Below, one piece after another: positions 56,284-64,000 of a DNA stretch of 64,000 nucleotides. Each line of letters opens with the position of its first letter. Position 1 is the stretch's first letter. This stretch comes from Dactylorhiza incarnata. Lineage: Eukaryota; Streptophyta; Magnoliopsida; Asparagales; Orchidaceae. The DNA is taken from contig JAWHQI010000099.1 in assembly GCA_033032865.1 (NCBI GenBank), positions 7,085,501-7,149,500 of the forward strand, read 5' to 3'. The notes below the pieces were generated by a model. It saw only the letters and a program-made list of their open reading frames with translations, did not search any database and was not told the origin of the DNA. Both the position numbers and the translations under genes were made by a program.

Positions 56284-56525
56284 TGCGTCGAATAGTATTC
56301 GACGCAACGTCGAGCTGTAGTCGACGTTCCCTTCAGATTAAGTCGAAGTAACTTTAGGAAGATTTCGACGTATGTATTGTCGACGCTACTCTGATTTCTA
56401 GTCGACGCATATAGAGAAGTCGACGTACCTTAGTCGACGCACCTTCCTTATTCTTCTCTCGACGTCCAGCCAGGATGAATTCGACGCTTACGTCGAATTG
56501 TAATCGACGCACGTCGATTACTATG
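56284..56525. repeat. U3 palindromic-word cluster of F (GTCGACG)
   Basis: About 14 TCGACG/CGTCGA words in 240 bases, many pairing as GCGTCGA..TCGACGC inverted repeats. Confidence 0.88.
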
Positions 56526-56793
56526 ACAGAATTCAAATATGCGCCAGATCTCTTTCCTTCTTTCAATAGATCTGATTTATATGGAATAATGTTAATATTT
56601 TATAGCCGTTCTGAATCATTCTTTCCTTCTATTTGATTCTTGGCTAATCTGATAAAACTCATTATGGATATTATTCGAATTTGGAATGAATTCTTTCCTT
56701 CTATTGGTATGCTAATTATGGAAATATTTCTATTCTTCCAATTCTCTGACTGCTAATTAATTATCCTCCTATAGCATTATTTTTACACAGAGC

Positions 56794-56801
56794 TATAAAT
56801 A
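56794..56801 (+). promoter_or_regulatory. TATA box of F 5' LTR
   Basis: TATAAATA within GAGC-TATAAATA-AAGAGG; same at 62930-62937 in the 3' LTR. Confidence 0.85.
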
Positions 56802-57171
56802 AAGAGGAGGTCGGCAGAAAATGACAGTTGAGTGATCCACCACATACAGTTGAAATAGAGGAAAAGCTCCCAAGAGAATAGAGAGAAAAACTGAGAAAAG
56901 AGATAGTGTGCTGCAGAGAAAAAGCTTTCATCTTCTTCTTCTTCTTCAGAAGCCATTCTACTGCAAACTCTGAAAGTTCTCTCAAAAGAGAGAAAAGTTT
57001 TTACAATCTCCTTCTCAATATAGAAGAGAGATTTTCATTCACTACTTCTTGTGCTTCCAATCTTCTTGCTAGGAAGAAGATTCATTCTTGTTCTTATTTC
57101 TTTCTTTCTTACTTATAACATTGTAAAAGAGTTTTTAGAATCTCTCTTCAAAAAATTCAGTGTACTGGTTC

Positions 57172-57268
57172 TAAGAGTCTCCTTGTCAAAAGACTCAGTT
57201 GGTTCTAAGAGTCTCATTGTCAAAAGACTCAGGGTGGTTCTAAGAGTCTCCTTATCAAAAGACTCAGT
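57172..57268 (+). repeat. Three tandem leader hairpins in F
   Basis: GAGTCT, ten-base loop, AGACTC at 57175-57196, 57209-57230 and 57244-57265, with unit spacing about 35. Loops vary (CCTTGTCAAA, CATTGTCAAA, CCTTATCAAA) while stems stay exact. Repeated in the 3' LTR at about 63318-63411. Confidence 0.88.
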
Positions 57269-57523
57269 ACAAGATAGTGAATTCCTACCAAGGGGGTAGA
57301 AGAGTGGACTACCCAAAGTTTGGGGAACCACTATATTTTCTTGTGTTGTGCTGTGATTTCTTTTCTTGCATTTACTTTCTTTACTTGTTTAATTCTTGTT
57401 CATGTGTGGGAAGCTATAATCTGTGATCATACACATATATATATAAACTTTGCACAAAATAATTTTTAATCTCTATTCACCCCCCTCTAGAGAATTCTAG
57501 TGAGCTAAACTGTGCACTTTCAA

Positions 57524-57535
57524 TTGGTATCAGAG
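57524..57535 (+). promoter_or_regulatory. Primer-binding site of F
   Basis: TTGGTATCAGAG just after the LTR end, tRNA-Met type. Confidence 0.9.
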
Positions 57536-57625
57536 GGAGGTTGATCTAAAAAGGATAACTCCTTGATCAAAAAGATCTTACCTCTCATATATATATATAT
57601 ATATTTTTCAAAACTATTTTATCAT

Positions 57626-59095
57626 ATGGCACAAATCAAAGATTATGCTTCCACCAGACCTCCAATGTGCAATCTTGAAAAGTTTGCAATTTGGAAAACA
57701 AGAATTAGAATTTATATGAATTCCATTGATGCTGACTTGTTTGATATTACTATGACAGGTCCCCCAAAGCCTTATAGAAAGGATACAAATGGCAATGTCA
57801 CACAAACACTTGTTCCAAGATCTGAGTGGACAGAAGATGAAAAGAAGGGAAGAACATATGATCTAAAGGCCATGAACATACTTGTCTCAACTCTCTCAGA
57901 TGACATTTTTCAAAAGGTTGTTGACTGTGAATCATCCAAAGAAATTTGGGATGCTCTCACAAAGATGGTGGAAGGAAGTGCTGATGAAAAGAAAGATAAA
58001 AAGGCTCTTTTGATCTCTCAATATGAGAACTTCCAAAAGAAGGCTGATGAAAGCATCTCTGAAATGTATGACAGATTCAGTCTGATCATCAATCAACTAA
58101 GAGACTTGGATAGAGAAATCTCTCTCACTGAGATTAATGACAAATTGCTAATGAGTCTCCCTAGTTCATGGGACTCAAGAATTTGGGCAATAAGAGACAC
58201 AAGCGGACAAAAAGAGATCTCAACAGATGCTCTCTTAGGAAAACTCAGATCCTATGAGCAGTTGCTGAAAACTAGAGAGGAGAAGGAAAGAAGAGAAAAC
58301 ACTCAAACTTCCTCAAAAAGCAGGAACATTGCTCTAAAGACAACAGAAGAAGGAACCCCTGTCACTGAAGAAGAATTATTCAATTTCTTGGCCAGAAGAT
58401 TTAAGAAATGGGTCAAGACAGACGGATCAAAAAGGAGGGAGTCAAAACCAAGGTATGACAAAACCCCCACTAAAGAAATTATTTGCTATTCTTGCAGGAA
58501 ACCTGGACACATTGCCCCAGAATGTCCAGAGGATGCTGAAACAGAAAAGGATCTGAAAAAGAAAGATCTGAAGAAAAAGGGGAAGAAGAAAGAAAGAGGC
58601 TTCATTGCAGAAGTCTGGAGTGAAACAAACTCTGAGGATAGTTCATCCTCTAAGAGTGACAATGAAGAATCTAGGCAAGAAGACCTATGCTTGATGGCCT
58701 TTGAAGACTCAAAGAATGATGATAATTCATGGAGTGAAACAGGATCAGAAGAAAGCATATCTTCTGATGATGAAAAAGAAAAGAACCTCATTCTCATTGA
58801 GGAATCTGAGGATGAGGATGAGGTAAGCATGTTTGATGAAATAGATTTTCAAAGTGATAATTTTAGAAATGATTTTATGGGAATGTACCTAGATCAACTA
58901 AAAACAAAACAAGAAATTAAAGATCTAAAAGAACAAATCAATGTAGCTAAAAACCAGAGAAACACAGAAATTAAATCCTCTAAAGATTATGAATCAATAG
59001 CTAGCAGAATAGAAAAGGAAATAGAAAGGGCTAGAATAGAAAATCAGTTCCTTAAGGATAAAGTAACCCAGGCAAAACCTTTGAAGAATCAATAA
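57626..59095 (+). CDS. gag: Copia gag of F, first frame (489 aa)
   Basis: The frame is open from 57563. I chose the ATG at 57626 because MAQIKDYASTRPP fits the usual gag start and the 21 codons before it are low-complexity Ile/Tyr. The DUF4219/UBN2 domain spans about residues 15-215 (LEKFAIWKTRIRIYM, IWDALTKMVEGS, MYDRFSLIINQLRDL, LLMSLPSSWDSRI, LLGKLRSYEQLL). CYSCRKPGHIAPEC is an intact CX2CX4HX4C zinc knuckle near residues 287-300. Lys-rich, Ser/Glu/Asp-rich and coiled-coil stretches follow. The product would build the particle and bind element RNA. Among the gags here this is the least decayed. Confidence 0.92.
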   Translation: MAQIKDYASTRPPMCNLEKFAIWKTRIRIYMNSIDADLFDITMTGPPKPYRKDTNGNVTQTLVPRSEWTEDEKKGRTYDLKAMNILVSTLSDDIFQKVVDCESSKEIWDALTKMVEGSADEKKDKKALLISQYENFQKKADESISEMYDRFSLIINQLRDLDREISLTEINDKLLMSLPSSWDSRIWAIRDTSGQKEISTDALLGKLRSYEQLLKTREEKERRENTQTSSKSRNIALKTTEEGTPVTEEELFNFLARRFKKWVKTDGSKRRESKPRYDKTPTKEIICYSCRKPGHIAPECPEDAETEKDLKKKDLKKKGKKKERGFIAEVWSETNSEDSSSSKSDNEESRQEDLCLMAFEDSKNDDNSWSETGSEESISSDDEKEKNLILIEESEDEDEVSMFDEIDFQSDNFRNDFMGMYLDQLKTKQEIKDLKEQINVAKNQRNTEIKSSKDYESIASRIEKEIERARIENQFLKDKVTQAKPLKNQ

Positions 59096-59097
59096 AA

Positions 59098-59973
59098 ATG
59101 AGAAGCCAAACTCTTAAGGAAATCACTGAAAAACAAACAATAAGACACAACCATCTTGGGTTAGGGGCTGATCCCTCAATCAGCCTAATTCCATCCAACA
59201 AACCTGCTTGGATGAGCCCTGTAAAATTCACTAAACCTGTCAAAATGACAAACCAAGAAAAAGACCCAAAAGATAAGGAAGAAAACTCCTTCAAAGAAAT
59301 AAAGGAATTTGATGAAACATCTTATTATTCAGCTGATGACTCACAAACTTCATCTGAAGAAACAATCAAACCAAGAAAAACAAGACATAAAGGAGTAAAA
59401 ACAGAGAAAGGCAAAATGAAAATTTATGAAGATACAGTTGCGTCGACTTCATATCGACGCATGCACGATAGTGCATCGACTTCTACTCAACGCAATCTCT
59501 CAGATGCTTCGACCTCTTCTAGATGGATGAACAAAGGCACGTCGACTTCCAATCGACGCAACTTTTTCTATGCGTCGAAATCAGATCGACACCATCTGGA
59601 GAAAGCGCCGAATACAAATCAACGTGACTATCAACATGCGTCGAATGGATATCGACGCACAAAAATTCAGAACAATTTAAACATCTTTCCTCCAAAAGTC
59701 TTTCATCGTAACCTTTATTCAGGACCCATTCATCCTGATTATAATTTCTATCCTAATCAACATTCTAACCAAAATTTTTACCCAAAACTTGGTAACCAAA
59801 CTTCCCATCCTAATGAAACCTTCTATCCTAATCAATACCGGTATCCTAGTCAACACTTCTATTCACCTTTAAACTCAAACTCTCACAAAAGTAGGATACT
59901 CAAGTGTTACATATGCAACAAAAATGGCCACCTTGCCAAAAAGTGTTGGTATAATCAATCAAAATGGTCTTAA
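59098..59973 (+). CDS. Gag C-terminal frame of F (291 aa) with in-frame palindromic repeats
   Basis: It starts two bases after the gag stop (TAA-AA-ATG) in another frame. It matches the C-terminal part of the B and C gags, ending with CYICNKNGHLAKKC, a second zinc knuckle. It may be a mutated continuation of gag, or be reached by frameshifting or reinitiation. About residues 115-185 hold repeated ASTS-RR-type motifs encoded by GCGTCGAC..TCGACGCA words, the same words as in the LTR U3. A Tyr/Pro/Asn-rich FYPNQ repeat lies at about 200-265. The protein ends a few residues after the knuckle, without the WVPKG end or protease, so pol was removed just here. Confidence 0.82.
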   Translation: MRSQTLKEITEKQTIRHNHLGLGADPSISLIPSNKPAWMSPVKFTKPVKMTNQEKDPKDKEENSFKEIKEFDETSYYSADDSQTSSEETIKPRKTRHKGVKTEKGKMKIYEDTVASTSYRRMHDSASTSTQRNLSDASTSSRWMNKGTSTSNRRNFFYASKSDRHHLEKAPNTNQRDYQHASNGYRRTKIQNNLNIFPPKVFHRNLYSGPIHPDYNFYPNQHSNQNFYPKLGNQTSHPNETFYPNQYRYPSQHFYSPLNSNSHKSRILKCYICNKNGHLAKKCWYNQSKWS

Positions 59974-60061
59974 AACCCAGTCCTAGGCTACCTTAGAAAC
60001 CTTTAGGATTAAGAAGAGATAAAAAGAAATAAACACCCAGAACTTTTCTGGAAAATTAAAA

Positions 60062-60312
60062 GTCACGTCGACTTCTAATCGACGCAACGTCGATAACTCA
60101 GATCAATAAGCACAATCGACGCATGCGTCGACTGCTATCGACGCATACGTCGATAAGAAACCCTTGCATCCCAAAGCAGACTAAATCAACGCTCACGTCG
60201 AATTCCACTCGACGTAACGTCGACCTCATAAAAATGAGCGGCAATGCTAAATTATTTTCGGTCACATCCACTGAAGTACCGAGTAAACCTCGAATTGAGT
60301 CCAGTTTCGACG
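60062..60312 (+). repeat. Second TCGACG word cluster in F, before the accessory ORF
   Basis: About ten TCGACG/CGTCGA words including the 16-base perfect palindrome TCGACGCATGCGTCGA at 60116-60131. It ends about 110 bases before the accessory ATG. A weak TTAAAAAG TATA-like site (about 60325) and a pyrimidine-rich stretch lie between. Confidence 0.8.
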
Positions 60313-60425
60313 CTTCACCTGACTTAAAAAGACTCTTCAGTTAGAAACCTTCACGACACTACCTCTTTCATTCTTCATGCTCCTCAGACCAGCTAATCTC
60401 TTCCTCTCTCCTTCACTAACCTAAA

Positions 60426-62130
60426 ATGGCTCCCAAGACCAACTCAGGCTTCGACATTGACCTTGAGTCCTTCCAAGCTGCCGCAGAAAACTACAAGAGC
60501 ATCATTGCTCTCTTTACTGAAGCAGGACTGGACAAACTCATCTCCACTAGGTGCAAGCTCCTGGAATCAGAGCTCACAGAGCTAATAACTCATGTTCAGA
60601 TATGTGAACAAGGAGAAATCCAGGGAACACTATATGAGACACCAGTCTCAATCTCAGCAGAACATATTAGGGCCACCTTTGATCTTCCATCAGGTATATC
60701 CTACTATCATCTTAGTTTAAAAGAAATAAGGAAAGACAATGAGCCTCTAAAAGAATGACTAAACAAGTCTTGATTATTCCCTAATAGGTGATGAATCCAT
60801 TGAACTCACACCTGATGAAATCAAGCATTTGCTCACCACCATGAAATTCTCAAAAGATAGACCAATCCATCTGAAAAAGGTAGACTTTTCTGATGAATAT
60901 AGGCTGCTGGCTGATATAGTAGGGAAAGTTCTACTGTGCAAGATCTCAGCACATGATGCAGTACCAAAACAACAACTGAACATCATGGGGGCCCTTGTGT
61001 TGAAGAAGAAGGTAGACTGGGCCACATGGCTACTCAAGATGATAGGCTCTAAATACTCTCACAAAGAGAATGCCTACATGAGAATCATGAGTCAAGTCCT
61101 CTTCCATTCCTTTCCTGACCTATGTAGGTCAAAAGGAATCCCCATTCCTCCAGGGAAGAGGATGTCAATTGCTCTCTTTTCTAAATGGACCAGGCAAATC
61201 CCTAAGCCTGGTTCCATCCCTGAAAGATCTCCCTCTCCCTCTAACTCTCCTGCTCATCCTCCTCCTCCTCCTTCAACAAATCTCTCATCTGTACCTTCAT
61301 CATCCACACAATCACAAATACCACCTCAATCACATGCACAAGTCTCATCTATTCCTCCACCTCCTCCATCAAATATACCTCCTCAAGATGATAGAATACT
61401 CTCTCCACATCCATTATCTCCTCCTCCTCCTCTATCACCTCTTCCTCCACCATCACCTCCTCATCAACTCTCACACCATGAACCATCTGAATCCACTGAG
61501 GCTCTCATCACCCAGTGCATACAATCCACAGCTCAAAGATTCCAAGCAATGCTAGATGAGCATTGCTCCAAGATTCATTCCTCCATCCTTCACATGCACA
61601 CCCAAATAGATGGGGTCAGTGCCTCTGTGCAAGATCTGAAATCTTCTCTCTCTTCCTCTAGAGTGACTAGGTCTTTCTTAACCTCCTTGGCCAAGAAGGT
61701 CAAGAAGGGGGAGAATCTAGATGAAGAGCAACCCTCCAATCCTAAATCTCTTTCTCACAAGTCCCCTCCTCCAAAATCTGACAAAATCCTTGGGAATGAG
61801 ACAGTACCTGAGCTACATAATGATGAACAAACAATAGAGGTACTCAACATAGCAAGGGATGCTGCAAATCAAATGGCACTACTTCAAGGGGAGGGAAGCA
61901 GAGCAGAAAATGAGGCTGCAAAGGAAGATGGTGAGAAAGATAAAGAAACTGAACTTCAGGGGGAGCTGGAAGCTGTGTTTATAAATGAAGCTGAGACTCA
62001 GGGGGAGCAAATGGCTGAGACCCAGGGGGAGCTAGGAGAACTTCCTACAAATGAGAAAGAGAAACTCTCCTCTCCTAAAACAGTAGTATTCAAGAGAAAG
62101 AGAAAGACCCCTCCTACCCCTCCTGAGTAA
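60426..62130 (+). pseudogene. Accessory ORF of F, 'putative plant transposon protein'-like, one frame break
   Basis: The first frame is 60426-60758 (MAPKTNSGFDIDLESF.., with ISAEHIRATFDLPSGI). A stop and one-base shift lie near 60757-60775, and the second frame runs to 62130. It has YRLLADIVGKVLLCKISAHD, KKKVDWATWLLKMI and ALFSKWTRQIPK, the core shared with B and D and resembling PF20167 from memory. After it come a Pro-rich region (about 61200-61470), a helical segment (TQCIQSTAQRFQAMLDEHCS, then MHTQIDGVSASVQDLKSSL), Glu-rich repeats (QGELEAVF, QGEQMAE, QGELGEL) and a basic end KRKRKTPPTPPE. Role unknown; order and position parallel the env-like ORF of SIRE elements. No signal peptide is obvious. 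Confidence 0.78.
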
Positions 62131-62324
62131 TATTTGAAAACAATGCTGATATATTTTTGAGTACTAATTGGAATGAACATGACATATATTTATATGATTC
62201 TGGAACATTTGATCTCTTCTTCTAAATTTCACTTTTTGATTATTTGATATATTTCTTTTCTATACAAATGCTGTGCTGGATTGATTTTATGCTAGTACAA
62301 TTTCCCTCTAAATAGGGTTAAGAC

Positions 62325-62338
62325 AAATAGGGGGAGAT
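62325..62338 (+). promoter_or_regulatory. Polypurine tract of F
   Basis: AAATAGGGGGAGAT directly before the 3' LTR. Confidence 0.9.
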
Positions 62339-63669
62339 TGTTGGGAAAATGATTTCTCTTAACCCCTTAAATTAAGTTGAATATGAATTCTGAGAAAGAA
62401 AAACAAGGTTAAGTAAATATGCGTCGAATAGTATTCGACGCAACGCCGAGCTGTAGTCGACGTTCCCTTCAGATTAAGTCGAAGTAACTTTAGGAAGATT
62501 TCGACGTATTTATTGTCGACGCTACTCTGATTTTTAGTCGACGTATATAGAGAAGTCGACGTACCTTAGTCGACGCACCTTCCTTATTCTTCTCTCGACG
62601 TCCAGCCAGGATGAATTCGACGCTTACGTCGAATAGTAATCGACGCACGTCGATTACTATGACAGAATTCAAATATGCTCCAGATCTCTTTCCTTCTTTC
62701 AATAGATCTGATTTATATGGAATAATGTTAATATTTTATAGACGTTCTGAATCATTCTTTCCTTCTATTTGATTCTTGGCTAATCTGATAAAACTCATTA
62801 TGGATATTATTCGAATTTGGAATGAATTCTTTCCTTCTATTGGTATGCTAATTATGGAAATATTTCTATTCTTCCAATTCTCTGACTGCTAATTAATTAT
62901 CCTCCTATAGCATTATTTTTACACAGAGCTATAAATAAAGAGGAGGTCGGCAGAAAATGATAGTTGAGTGATCCACCACATACAATTGAAATAGAGGAAA
63001 AGCTCCCAAGAGAATAGAGAGAAAAACTGAGAAAAGAGATAGTGTGCTGCAGAGAAAAAGCTTTCATCTTCTTCTTCTTCTTCAGAAGCCATTCTACTGC
63101 AAACTCTGAAAGTTCTCTCAAAAGAGAGAAAAGTTTTTACAATCTCCTTCTCACTATAGAAGAGAGATTTTCATTCACTACTTCTTGTGCTTCCAATCTT
63201 CTTGCTAGGAAGAAGATTCATTCTTGTTCTTATTTCTTTCTTTCTTTCTTTCTTACTTATAACATTGTAAAAGAGTTTTTAGAATCTCTCTTCAAAAAAT
63301 TCAGTGTACTGGTTCTAAGAGTCTCCTTGTCAAAAGACTCAGTTGGTTCTAAGAGTCTCATTGTCAAAAGACTCAGGGTGGTTCTAAGAGTCTCCTTATC
63401 AAAAGACTCAGTATAAGATAGTGAATTCCTACCAAGGGGGTAGAAGAGTGGACTACCCAAAGTTTGGGGAACCACTATATTTTCTTGTGTTGTGCTGTGA
63501 TTTCTTTTCTTGCATTTACTTTCTTTACTTGTTTAATTCTTGTTCATGTGTGGGAAGCTATAATCTGTGATCATACACATATATATATATAAACTTTGCA
63601 CAAAATAATTTTTAATCTCTATTCACCCCCCCTCTAGAGAATTCTAGTGAGGTAAACTGTGCACTTTCA
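62339..63669 (+). repeat. 3' LTR of F
   Basis: 1,331 bases, nearly identical to the 5' LTR. The 11 extra bases are two TTTC units, one TA and one C. TATA at 62930-62937. Confidence 0.95.
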
Positions 63670-63674
63670 CCAGC

Positions 63675-64000
63675 CCTTATGGATAAGTCTAGTCTCATCA
63701 AATACAACATGAATAGATTCTTCCACTGTTTGGGTATTGAGGTTGTATACTCTGTATGCCCGGCTGTAGGAGCTGTATCCAACAAAATACCTTCACAGCT
63801 TTTCTCAGCAAACTTAGTTAGTTTGGATTTCCTATTATTAAAGACATAACATTTGCTACCAAAGATCCTAAAGTAGGATAGAGTTGGTTTTCTGCCCTTC
63901 ATTAGCTCATAGGGAGTTTTCCTGTGGTTTTTGATGATAGTGGCTCTGTTTATCACATGACAAGCAGTGTTGACAGCCTCTGCCCAGAAGTATTCTTATA
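63675..64000 (-). pseudogene. pol: Copia E integrase C-terminal region (continues outside)
   Basis: The minus frame has VINRATIIKNHRKTPYELM (end of the core) and FGSKCYVFNNRKSKLTKFAEKSCEGILL, the usual copia integrase C-terminal phrases. A frame change follows near 63790 before the F insertion. It continues right of the window, where the catalytic core, protease and gag of E should lie. Confidence 0.88.

Larger units (their letters stand above)
56203..57522 (+). repeat. 5' LTR of F
   Basis: TGTTGGGAAAATG...GCACTTTCA. U3 has GTCGACG words at 56284-56525, including a perfect inverted repeat with ten-base arms (GCGTCGAATA / TATTCGACGC, centre G) at 56285-56305. TATA at 56794-56801. The leader has three tandem hairpins GAGTCT/AGACTC at 57175-57265. 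TATTCACCCCCCTCTAGAG follows near the end. Confidence 0.95.
56203..63669 (+). mobile_element. Young non-autonomous Ty1-copia element F, complete
   Basis: 7,467 bp with LTRs 56203-57522 and 62339-63669, primer site, polypurine tract and perfect TSD. By eye the LTRs differ at about 13 positions plus three small repeat-length indels, roughly 1%, the youngest insertion here. It carries gag in two frames and an accessory ORF broken by one frame change. No protease, integrase, RT or RNase H was seen, so it must have used pol from another element. Confidence 0.95.
52500..64000 (-). mobile_element. Copia E (pol-bearing), extends past the window
   Basis: 3' LTR 52500-54077, then in minus sense RNase H and RT (54437-56100), an interrupted linker, and integrase C-terminal sequence at 63675-64000. 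Copia F sits in the linker. The element is inserted in T2 gag; the left flank CGAGT should recur beyond 64000 if E is complete. RT and RNase H phrases and the DHPQEQIIG..GVLTRS linker resemble SIRE/TAR-type copia (inference). Confidence 0.9.

Noticed and set aside
56354..56566. 70-residue frame repeated at 62490-62702
   Set aside because: Present because both F LTRs contain it; it reads through TCGACG words in U3.

Overview
This window looks like gene-free intergenic DNA from a large, repeat-rich flowering-plant genome. No host gene, tRNA or rRNA was recognised. Almost all of it is nested LTR retrotransposons: Ty1-copia elements with DUF4219/UBN2-type gag, and Ty3-gypsy elements of chromovirus and Tat/Athila type. 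The plant assignment rests on initiator-Met primer-binding sites (TGGTATCAGAG or TGGTATCAAAG), TATAAATA/TATAAAA boxes inside LTRs, 5-bp target-site duplications (TSDs) and a CACTA-type MITE. I cannot name the species.

Layout, left to right. (1) 1-9394: a decayed gypsy element (G1) with a cut left LTR, a 2.9-kb internal remnant ending in integrase/chromodomain, and a 4.6-kb right LTR. (2) 9395-24141: a related gypsy LTR (G2), split by copia element A (11822-20986, minus strand, TSD GTGTA), which has gag but no pol. (3) 24142-36060: a decayed minus-strand copia (K1) with LTR, RNase H, RT and integrase. Its integrase is split by copia element B (27210-35285, minus, TSD GTTCC), which has gag and an accessory ORF but no pol. 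(4) About 36061-39648: an AT-rich, probable minus-strand gypsy 3' end with a 228-unit CA microsatellite. (5) 39649-41425: LTR and broken gag of a Tat-like gypsy (T1). (6) About 41426-45233: copia fragment D with a 799-codon accessory ORF. (7) 45234-51448: copia C (minus), a deletion derivative of the E family, with a CACTA MITE in its gag. (8) 51449-52499: a second Tat-like gypsy piece (T2). (9) 52500 to beyond 64000: copia E (minus) with RT/RNase H, split by young copia F (56203-63669, plus, TSD CCAGC), which has gag and accessory ORF but no pol.

Three patterns go beyond routine annotation. First, the transcribed LTR leaders of copia B, C and E carry about 15 tandem mini-hairpins with a near-constant hexaloop (CCGCAA or CCTCAA on +) and changing but complementary stems, including a two-sided compensatory change between families. 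A and F have simpler three-hairpin arrays. Second, the presumed U3 of most LTRs here is packed with a short palindromic word that differs by family but often has a TCGA or CG core; in A, B and F the word recurs internally. Third, B, D and F keep one accessory ORF resembling the 'putative plant transposon protein' family although pol is absent. In B a TATA box and U3-like words sit just upstream of it, suggesting an internal promoter.

Boundaries were read by eye from LTR ends, PBS, polypurine tracts (PPT) and TSDs. Lineage names are inferences from motifs and were not checked against a database.
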